Positions 7,962 to 13,824 of a stretch of 13,824 nucleotides of DNA are shown here, in pieces (positions within the stretch are counted from its first letter, which is position 1; every line of letters begins with the position of its first letter). The translations under genes and the position numbers were made by a program. The notes beneath the pieces are model-generated. The model saw only the letters and a list, made by a program, of their open reading frames with translations. It did not search any database and had not been told where the DNA came from. Origin of the DNA: CAYMST01 sp964393115 (GTDB lineage: Bacteria > Bacteroidota > Bacteroidia > Cytophagales > Cyclobacteriaceae); assembly GCA_964393115.1 (NCBI GenBank), contig CAYMST010000121.1, forward strand, positions 1 through 13,824. The letters run 5' to 3'.

Positions 7962-9935
7962 ATGAATACTTTTCCCTCTTCCGACAATTGGAAATACTGT
8001 GGTAGCCTTACCCAATATGAGCGACGACTATCTAGAGTAGTTAATATCGGTGACGTGCCTATGGGAGGTAACAACCCGATACGTGTGCAATCCATGACCA
8101 CAGTGGACACTATGGACACCAAGGGTTCGGTAGATCAAGTCATTAGAATGATAAATGCTGGGTGCGAATACATAAGAATTACGGCACCAAGTATCAAGGA
8201 GGCTCAGAACCTCGAAAATATCAAAGCCGACCTTCGTGCTAAAGGCTATAACACGCCCCTTGTGGCTGATATACACTTTACTCCTAACGCGGCAGAACTA
8301 GCTGCTCGTCTAGTGGAAAAAGTTAGGATTAATCCCGGCAATTACGCGGATAAAAAGAAATTTGACATCATTGAGTATACTGAGCAGCAGTATCAACAGG
8401 AAATTGAGCGTATAAGGGAGAAATTCGTTCCCTTAATCAAGATCTGCAAAGAGTACGGTACCGCTATGAGAATCGGCACGAACCATGGTTCTCTTTCGGA
8501 TAGAATTATGTCCCGTTATGGAGACACTCCTTACGGAATGGTTGAATCTGCACTTGAGTTTATCAGAATATGTGAAGATGAGGGATATCATGACATGGTT
8601 ATTTCCATGAAATCCAGCAATCCTCAAGTTATGGTTCAAGCCTACAGGTTATTAGTTAATCGACTAGAACACGAAAAGCTACAACCCTATCCACTTCATC
8701 TGGGTGTTACAGAGGCAGGTGAAGGTGAAGACGGTCGAATAAAGTCGGCGGTTGGCATTGGGACGCTATTAGAAGATGGACTTGGAGACACCGTACGCGT
8801 ATCACTTACTGAAGAGCCAGAACTAGAGGCACCCGTAGCACAAAAACTAATTGATCGTTATACCGGTAGAAAATCGGACAGCCATCCTTCTTCATCTCAA
8901 TTGTCGCACTATAACCCCTTTCAATATGCTAAAAGGGAAAGTAGTAAAGTATTAAACATTGGCGGAGACGAAACACCTAGAGTAATTGCGGACTTTTCCT
9001 TAAAAAAGGAAATTACAGAAGCTTCGTTTTACGGTGTTGGGTATTCCTATTCTATACCGCTTGATAAATGGACGATCTCCGATCTGGCTTGTGATTACAT
9101 TTTTGCAGGGGACAACTTGGTTGAATTTGCCATTCCTGGTACCGTGGGTATTATAAACAATTATTTGACTTGGAAGGAGATAAAAGATCAGAATCAGCGT
9201 TATCCTTTCCTAACGCCTTCCCAATTTATCGCTGATGATGTAGTACTACACAAAGAGTTAAACTTTGTGTATTGCCTGTTTTCAGATCTAACGGAAAAGT
9301 TTAGTCAAAAAATTAGCTCACTAAGCAACGTGGTCTTGCTCATTGACACTTATAAGCATCACGGCATGGCTGAGCAACGTCAGCTTTTTGCTTTCCTAAA
9401 ACATAAAGGGTTAAATACCCCGGTCATCATAGGTAGGGCCTACAAAGATGAAGAGGTAGAATCGCTTCAGTTAAAGGCTTCTACAGACTTAGGAGCACTG
9501 TTGATAGACGGTATGGGGGACGGAATCTTTATAGCCGCTGAAAACTGTGGTGGTGATAAATCGGTGAATGACACCGCTTTTGGGATTTTGCAGGCTTCGC
9601 GTCTCAGAATGACCAAAACGGAATATATTTCGTGTCCTTCCTGTGGACGAACACTTTTTGATTTACAAGAAACGACTGCGATGATCAGAAAAAGAACTGA
9701 TCATCTCAAAGGTGTTAAAATCGGTATTATGGGGTGTATTGTGAATGGCCCAGGAGAAATGGCGGACGCTGACTATGGCTACGTAGGGTCAGGAAAGGGG
9801 AAAATCACACTCTACAGAGGACAAAATGTGGTGAAGCGCGCAGTTCCTTCTCAAAATGCCGTAGATGAATTGATCGGTATAATCAGGGAAGACGGTATGT
9901 GGACCGAGCCAAAACTAGTAACAACAGAGGTATGA
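7962..9935 (+). CDS. ispG: 4-hydroxy-3-methylbut-2-enyl diphosphate synthase IspG (GcpE), long three-domain form
   Basis: IspG converts 2-C-methyl-D-erythritol 2,4-cyclodiphosphate to HMBPP, the penultimate step of the MEP isoprenoid pathway, using a [4Fe-4S] cluster in the cytoplasm. The protein has 657 residues. The N-terminal TIM barrel (to about 300) contains NPIRVQSMTT, VADIHF and the RIGTNHGSLS stretch. An inserted domain of about 240 residues (roughly 305-545) follows, as in plant, Chlamydia and bacteroidete IspG; the E. coli type lacks it and is about 370 residues. The C-terminal cluster domain has Cys558 and Cys561 (CPSCGR), Cys592 (GIMGCIVNGPGE) and Glu599, the full set of cluster ligands. 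The start at ATG 7962 precedes the conserved YCGSLTQYERR segment. Its TGA overlaps the ATG of the next gene (ATGA), and it leads a three-gene unit. Confidence 0.97.
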   Translation: MNTFPSSDNWKYCGSLTQYERRLSRVVNIGDVPMGGNNPIRVQSMTTVDTMDTKGSVDQVIRMINAGCEYIRITAPSIKEAQNLENIKADLRAKGYNTPLVADIHFTPNAAELAARLVEKVRINPGNYADKKKFDIIEYTEQQYQQEIERIREKFVPLIKICKEYGTAMRIGTNHGSLSDRIMSRYGDTPYGMVESALEFIRICEDEGYHDMVISMKSSNPQVMVQAYRLLVNRLEHEKLQPYPLHLGVTEAGEGEDGRIKSAVGIGTLLEDGLGDTVRVSLTEEPELEAPVAQKLIDRYTGRKSDSHPSSSQLSHYNPFQYAKRESSKVLNIGGDETPRVIADFSLKKEITEASFYGVGYSYSIPLDKWTISDLACDYIFAGDNLVEFAIPGTVGIINNYLTWKEIKDQNQRYPFLTPSQFIADDVVLHKELNFVYCLFSDLTEKFSQKISSLSNVVLLIDTYKHHGMAEQRQLFAFLKHKGLNTPVIIGRAYKDEEVESLQLKASTDLGALLIDGMGDGIFIAAENCGGDKSVNDTAFGILQASRLRMTKTEYISCPSCGRTLFDLQETTAMIRKRTDHLKGVKIGIMGCIVNGPGEMADADYGYVGSGKGKITLYRGQNVVKRAVPSQNAVDELIGIIREDGMWTEPKLVTTEV

Positions 9936-10117
9936 CAGAAAAAACTGAAAAGCCCAATTACTTCGATTTCAGTGAGCTAACCGGATATTTCTTTCGGAAG
10001 AAAGACCCAAATAGGAAATCGAATTTTAGCCTGAAGATGATGCATGGGGTTAACAAACTATCCATCATCATGTTTCTCATAGCTGTTATCGTGATTATCT
10101 CCCGAAGGTTATTTTAG
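9932..10117 (+). CDS. Small single-span membrane protein (possibly DUF6728-like)
   Basis: A 61-residue protein starting at ATG 9932, which overlaps the ispG stop as ATGA, so it is likely translated by coupling; a start 11 codons further up, inside ispG, gives an uninformative extension. Residues 10-35 contain a polar/aromatic region (YFDFSELTGYFFRKKDPNRKSNF is the conserved-looking core, split here by its YFFRKKDPN centre at 19-27). Residues about 43-57 are one hydrophobic helix ending in a basic RR pair. From memory it resembles small conserved bacteroidete proteins named DUF6728, but I cannot confirm this. No function is known. A position inside the inner membrane next to the IspG/YjbR genes is inferred only from the helix. 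Confidence 0.75.
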   Translation: MTEKTEKPNYFDFSELTGYFFRKKDPNRKSNFSLKMMHGVNKLSIIMFLIAVIVIISRRLF

Positions 10118-10123
10118 TCCGTC

Positions 10124-10477
10124 ATGGATATTGAGTTATTTAGGGACTATTGTCTTGCCAAACCGGGCACTACTGAGGAGTTCCCTTTTGATGAAAAAAC
10201 ACTAGTATTTAAAGTAGTAGGAAAAATGTATGCGCTGACGAGCATCGAAAACTTCGTGAGTGTAAATCTTAAGTGTGACCCAGAATTGGCGCTGACGCTC
10301 AGAGAACAATTTAGTGCGGTAAGGCCTGGCTATCATATGAATAAGAAACACTGGAATACAATTGATGTATTCAACGGAGTTTCCGACAATCAGGTGTTTG
10401 AATGGGTAGATCATAGCTACGACTTAGTAGTCGCAAAGCTTCCCAAAAAGGATAAAGCGTTTTTGAAAAATCTTTGA
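10124..10477 (+). CDS. MmcQ/YjbR family protein
   Basis: A 117-residue protein matching the MmcQ/YjbR family in length and motifs: an N-terminal helix (IELFRDYCLAKPGTTEEFPF), a strand pair around VFKVVGKMYAL, a NLKCDPELA block at about residues 47-56, and the conserved GYHMNKKHWNTI block at about 68-79 followed by a C-terminal helix with SYDLV. The fold is CyaY-like; family members are often described as DNA-binding, but the biochemical role is poorly known. It starts 6 nt after the small membrane protein gene and is the last gene of the ispG unit, directly before a strong terminator hairpin. Confidence 0.92.
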   Translation: MDIELFRDYCLAKPGTTEEFPFDEKTLVFKVVGKMYALTSIENFVSVNLKCDPELALTLREQFSAVRPGYHMNKKHWNTIDVFNGVSDNQVFEWVDHSYDLVVAKLPKKDKAFLKNL

Positions 10478-10484
10478 TTATGAC

Positions 10485-10523
10485 ATAAAAAGGCGAATAG
10501 ATTTTATCCATTCGCCTTTTTAT
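10485..10523. terminator. Bidirectional intrinsic terminator
   Basis: A 14-bp perfect stem (ATAAAAAGGCGAAT at 10485-10498 with ATTCGCCTTTTTAT at 10510-10523) encloses an 11-nt loop that can add a GAT/ATC pairing. The A tract on one side and the T tract on the other mean the structure terminates in both directions: 7 nt after the YjbR stop on the + strand and 32 nt after the repeat-protein stop on the - strand. Confidence 0.9.
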
Positions 10524-10555
10524 CTTCCCACAAGGTACGAAATAAATCAGTAGGC

Positions 10556-13500
10556 CTAGTTTGACTTCATTGTCGCCAATTCTTTTTTAACCTCCTTCAA
10601 TTCTTCACCTTGCGCCTTTATAGTTTTATTTTGCTCGATTAGATGTAGTGTTAACTCCTCTATTTTTTCGAGTAGTTTAATATTCATTGCGCCAAGTTCA
10701 ACCCCATCATTTTCAACTACTTCTTTGGCGGAAGGAATGCCTGGCAGGTGTTTATTAGATTTTATAAATGACTCCGTTTCTTCCAGTGATTTCAAGTCAT
10801 AATTATCTTCGAAAACATAGTCAGCCCATTTATCACGAAGTTTACACTTAACTCCTTCCACTAGTATTTTACCTTTGACAGCTAACTTGTACTCATCAAT
10901 TGGATAACTCGCTTCATTGTCATCTTTATCAATACCTATCCAAACATTACCATTCTTTTTCACTCTCATATTCTCCTTCATGTTCGTTCGGAAAATAATG
11001 TCACTGGTTTGAGCAGAGATATAGAAGTTATTTCCAGTTTGCGTAATTTCATTATTATCAATACCAATACCAGAATTCGTTCTTCCAATCAGTGCCCATG
11101 CGTTCTCCATATTACCACCATTACCTATAGAATGAGAAGTTGATGTGGCCACAACATTTAATCTTTGACCTTTTGGACTTGAAGTACCAATACCTAAAAC
11201 CCCGTTACCATTCAATGCCATCCTCGTTTCGGTACCTGTTCTAAACATCATTTTCCCAGTATGTGCGGATAAAAAGAAATCTCCTCCCTTTCTCGTAATT
11301 TCGTTGCTATCGAAACCAATACCACTTGTTTGTGTTCCAACAAGTAGCCACGCTTTATCAAGTTTAGCATCATCTGTTATCGAACCAGTTCCAATGACGT
11401 TAAGTCCAGTTCCTTGAGGGGTGTTAGTTCCAATCCCCACTTTACCATAATTTATACCAGCTTCTCTCTGAACTGTTAATACGTCAACAAATGATTGTGA
11501 GCCTAAAACTGCTTTATTAGACATTTGAATTGAAAACTTATCCACAGTTCTGTAGAATTTTGTACTTACATAATGATCACTAATGCCTGACCATCTATCA
11601 AATGATTGAATGATATCTGAGTCTTCTCCTTGATTTTCCAATTTAATTCTTGAATCATAATTGTGACGTGTATCAAACTCAACCTCCAAGTTACCATCAC
11701 TTACATGAAGTTTAGACGATGGCTCATATGTTCCGATACCAATATTATTACTCTCGTCGTCAATAGTAAGTAATTTTTCTGAGGCACCACGTTTTTCATA
11801 AGCGAGCTTAGAGTGTTCATTTCTGTAAATCATTCGTGTTCTCCAATTTTTACTGACGACGTCCCCATCATCGTTCAAGGTTGATTGGGCAAAAACGATA
11901 CCTGAACTTTTATCAGGTGCAGCGTTCAATAAGATTCCACTATTATCATCTCCTTTACCTATCAATAATGTATTCAATCCGTTACCGTTGAAGTCAAAGT
12001 GTTTTGCTCCTCCTATTCCAATTTTTCCATCACCCCGAAGATATAACAAATTATCACTCCATTTAGATGTAAACTTCAAGGCATTTCCTGTTTCACCGGT
12101 TCCTTTGAACATTCCTTTCAGTCCAAATTCTTTAACATCTGTCGATTCACCAATACTGATAACATCTACGTTATCTTCAGCTCCATCATCACCATCTATA
12201 TGATTCAAATTACTTAATATTAACCCTCCTTTATTTACATGCAATTTCGCATTCGGATTGCTTGTACCAATACCAACGTTACCTGTATTATAATGAATAT
12301 CTCCTTGATTATCTTGCCAAGATCCTAAAGTAGCACCATTAACGACCAATCCATTTGGATCTGTTAATATTATTTTGTCCGCTTTAATGTTTCCAGCAAC
12401 TTCAAGTTTTTCCGTAAGATCATAAGTACTTGCCGTTCCGATCCCAACTTTTCCGTTTTCGTCAATGACCATTCTTTGTGAGGGACTTGTACCTGTTCTA
12501 AACTTTACTTGTCCGTCATAAGCAGACAGTCTTAAATGCTCTCCTTTTTGCGTGATTTCGTTTCTGTCCAACCCAATTCCGCTTTCGGCATCACCAATTA
12601 ACAGATGAGCTTTTGTTAAATTACCCGCTGCTGAAATTGAAGAGCTTTTTAAGATAGTTAATCCAGCTCCCTGTGGATCGTTTGTACCAATACCCACTTT
12701 TCCATCAGCTCTAAATGTAGCGACCAATCGATCGTAAGGCACCTGCTTGCTATTGTCATATTTCGTTGCTGTGTATGTATTGCCTTCTAAAGAGACAATA
12801 TGAAACCCGTCATCCCCTCCGTTATTACGGATGCCAACGACCATATTACCATTACCATTAGTCTCAAGTAATCCTCCAGAACCTGAATATACATTTAACA
12901 ACTCTACTAAAGCAGGATTTGAATTATTGTTGTATCCCGTTAGTCTTGGTGCTTGATTTTCTGCAAAACTTCTGGTGTCAAAAGAAATAGACCGATTTAC
13001 TTCTACTCTTCCACTATCAGTAATGGTGAAAAGCTTATCAGCGATTCCTCTTTTCTCATAATGTAAGCTCCCGGTACTGTTACGGTGTATAAACCGGTGA
13101 TTCCAAAAGTTCTCATACTCTCCTCCTGCCGCTTGTTCTCTTTTGGAGAACGCAATAGCCGCATCCCGATCCTTCCTGGCGTGTACTATTATTCCCGAGC
13201 CATTTTCACCATCTCCCACGATAAGGTTACCCAATGAAGTAGCATATGGTCTTTTGCCATCTTTGTCTAAGTTATTACTCCTTGAAGTACCTATTCCTAC
13301 TGTTCTATCATTCCAAATCATCAACCCTGGTTGATTCCAAGAAACAACTTGATCCGCTTGCTGACCTCCTCCAGCCTTTTTACCCACAAGGAACTGAAAA
13401 GTTCCGTCATGCATTTTGAGATTAGTAGCTCCTCTGTCCCCCGTATATTTGCTGACTCTAACTCCGTTGCTTAACGTGCCTCCGTACTTAGCCCCGGTAA

Positions 13501-13824
13501 GTAATTCTACTTGACCAGTGCCAGCGGCCACGTTAACTATAAAATCATTACCATCGTTTCTACCCAACCAAAGTAAATTACCTCCAATTTTGTTTATGTG
13601 GAGACTACCCTTAGGGTCATCGGTTAGAATCCCTACTCTTCCTGCCTTGGTTAATGTAAATCGATCTTCTTGATACGAAAACCGAAAATTATCATCGCTT
13701 GATGGGCCAGCAAACCAATTATACTGGGAGTCGTTATTTCTTGTTTGATACCACAGCCCTGAGGTGCTTTCAGAACTTTTTCTGCCCAAAAAACCTCTAC
13801 CAATTAGACGTAATTGATGAGTGG
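10556..13824 (-). CDS. Repeat-rich surface / tail-fibre-like protein, N-terminus outside the window
   Basis: The frame is open from the stop at 10556 to the right edge, so at least 1,088 residues are seen and the gene is 5'-partial. The first possible start (TTG at 13789) is not convincing, because the residues before it (THQLRLIGRGFLG) continue the same style. Numbering from that TTG, the body has repeated turns of the form GKVGIGTxxPxG (52, 163, 364, 447, 504, 589, 682, 783, 864), as in tail-fibre and bacteroidete surface proteins. Two larger modules alternate (see repeat entries). Residues about 975-1035 are the usual bacteroidete C-terminal segment (WADYVFEDNYDLKSLEE ... SNKHLPGIPSAKEV), followed by a coiled coil (1036-1077). 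No S74 chaperone motif (SDRRLKENI) is present, and no T9SS sorting domain. A trimeric fibre or adhesin is likely, with function unknown. Confidence 0.8.
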   Translation of the reverse strand, partial: THQLRLIGRGFLGRKSSESTSGLWYQTRNNDSQYNWFAGPSSDDNFRFSYQEDRFTLTKAGRVGILTDDPKGSLHINKIGGNLLWLGRNDGNDFIVNVAAGTGQVELLTGAKYGGTLSNGVRVSKYTGDRGATNLKMHDGTFQFLVGKKAGGGQQADQVVSWNQPGLMIWNDRTVGIGTSRSNNLDKDGKRPYATSLGNLIVGDGENGSGIIVHARKDRDAAIAFSKREQAAGGEYENFWNHRFIHRNSTGSLHYEKRGIADKLFTITDSGRVEVNRSISFDTRSFAENQAPRLTGYNNNSNPALVELLNVYSGSGGLLETNGNGNMVVGIRNNGGDDGFHIVSLEGNTYTATKYDNSKQVPYDRLVATFRADGKVGIGTNDPQGAGLTILKSSSISAAGNLTKAHLLIGDAESGIGLDRNEITQKGEHLRLSAYDGQVKFRTGTSPSQRMVIDENGKVGIGTASTYDLTEKLEVAGNIKADKIILTDPNGLVVNGATLGSWQDNQGDIHYNTGNVGIGTSNPNAKLHVNKGGLILSNLNHIDGDDGAEDNVDVISIGESTDVKEFGLKGMFKGTGETGNALKFTSKWSDNLLYLRGDGKIGIGGAKHFDFNGNGLNTLLIGKGDDNSGILLNAAPDKSSGIVFAQSTLNDDGDVVSKNWRTRMIYRNEHSKLAYEKRGASEKLLTIDDESNNIGIGTYEPSSKLHVSDGNLEVEFDTRHNYDSRIKLENQGEDSDIIQSFDRWSGISDHYVSTKFYRTVDKFSIQMSNKAVLGSQSFVDVLTVQREAGINYGKVGIGTNTPQGTGLNVIGTGSITDDAKLDKAWLLVGTQTSGIGFDSNEITRKGGDFFLSAHTGKMMFRTGTETRMALNGNGVLGIGTSSPKGQRLNVVATSTSHSIGNGGNMENAWALIGRTNSGIGIDNNEITQTGNNFYISAQTSDIIFRTNMKENMRVKKNGNVWIGIDKDDNEASYPIDEYKLAVKGKILVEGVKCKLRDKWADYVFEDNYDLKSLEETESFIKSNKHLPGIPSAKEVVENDGVELGAMNIKLLEKIEELTLHLIEQNKTIKAQGEELKEVKKELATMKSN
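10931..11101 (-). repeat. Protein module B, copy 3, in the repeat-rich gene
   Basis: Residues about 897-953: WALIGRTNSGIGIDNNEIT, ISAQTSDIIFRTN, then a degenerate turn GNVWIGID where the usual VGIGT is altered. It is the last module before the C-terminal segment and coiled coil. Confidence 0.8.
11186..11353 (-). repeat. Protein module B, copy 2, in the repeat-rich gene
   Basis: Residues about 813-868: WLLVGTQTSGIGFDSNEIT, LSAHTGKMMFRTGT, then GVLGIGT. It lies only 84 nt from copy 3, so the two form a tandem pair. Confidence 0.8.
11729..11977 (-). repeat. Protein module A, copy 2, in the repeat-rich gene
   Basis: Residues about 605-687, ending in the turn NNIGIGT. The match to copy 1 is clear at protein level but strongly diverged in DNA, which suggests an old duplication rather than recent slippage. 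Confidence 0.75.
12434..12607 (-). repeat. Protein module B, copy 1, in the repeat-rich gene
   Basis: Residues about 395-452: LLIGDAESGIGLDRNEIT, then LSAYDGQVKFRTGT and a GKVGIGT turn. Module B copies share SGIGxDxNEIT, a 'SA' strand and FRT. Confidence 0.8.
12995..13234 (-). repeat. Protein module A, copy 1, in the repeat-rich gene
   Basis: Residues about 186-265 (TTG numbering): LIVGDGENGSGI, a variable stretch, RFIHRNSTGSLHYEKRG, DKLFTITDSGRVEV. It aligns by eye with module A copy 2 (LLIGKGDDNSGI ... RMIYRNEHSKLAYEKRG ... EKLLTID). Confidence 0.75.

Noticed and set aside
13787..13789. TTG as the start codon of the repeat-rich protein
   Set aside because: The frame is open beyond it to the window edge with similar sequence, so the gene is treated as 5'-partial.
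10556..13824. Phage or mobile-element origin of the repeat-rich gene
   Set aside because: Tail-fibre-like repeats alone are common in bacteroidete surface proteins; no phage, integrase or transposase gene is in the window.

Overview
The window looks like chromosomal DNA from a Bacteroidota bacterium, probably a marine or gliding Cytophagales-type organism. The evidence is a long IspG of the bacteroidete three-domain type, a PorE-like TPR/propeller/CRD protein, a very large outer-membrane barrel with a SprA-like N-terminal motif, a surface protein built of 'VGIGT' repeats with the typical bacteroidete C-terminal segment, weak Shine-Dalgarno sites, and exact TAnnTTTG (-7 type) promoter elements in a divergent intergenic region. 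The assignment is inferred from gene content, since no rRNA is present.

Layout, left to right. A large secreted/outer-membrane protein gene on the + strand (104-3532) faces a two-gene - strand operon encoding an MlaE-type permease and MlaF-type ATPase (lipid ABC transporter, 5040 back to 3546). A 419-nt intergenic region with a 14-bp perfect palindrome separates this operon from a + strand short-chain dehydrogenase (5460-6170). That gene ends tail-to-tail with the PorE-like gene (7690 back to 6167), and the two stop codons overlap inside a small inverted repeat. A 271-nt divergent intergenic region follows. Next is a + strand operon of ispG, a 61-aa single-span membrane protein and a MmcQ/YjbR-like protein (7962-10477), closed by a strong hairpin with A/T tracts on both sides. 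The same hairpin also serves the last gene, a >1,088-residue repeat-rich surface or tail-fibre-like protein on the - strand, which runs off the right edge of the window.

Together the genes are mainly envelope biogenesis (outer-membrane barrel, lipid transport, PorE-like lipid/peptidoglycan-side protein, surface repeat protein) plus one core metabolic gene of the MEP isoprenoid pathway. I see no tRNA, rRNA, CRISPR array, insertion sequence, integrase or recognisable defence system. The least explained items are the repeat architecture of the final gene, the PorE-like protein lacking its usual OmpA domain, the large barrel, and the small membrane protein translationally coupled to ispG.
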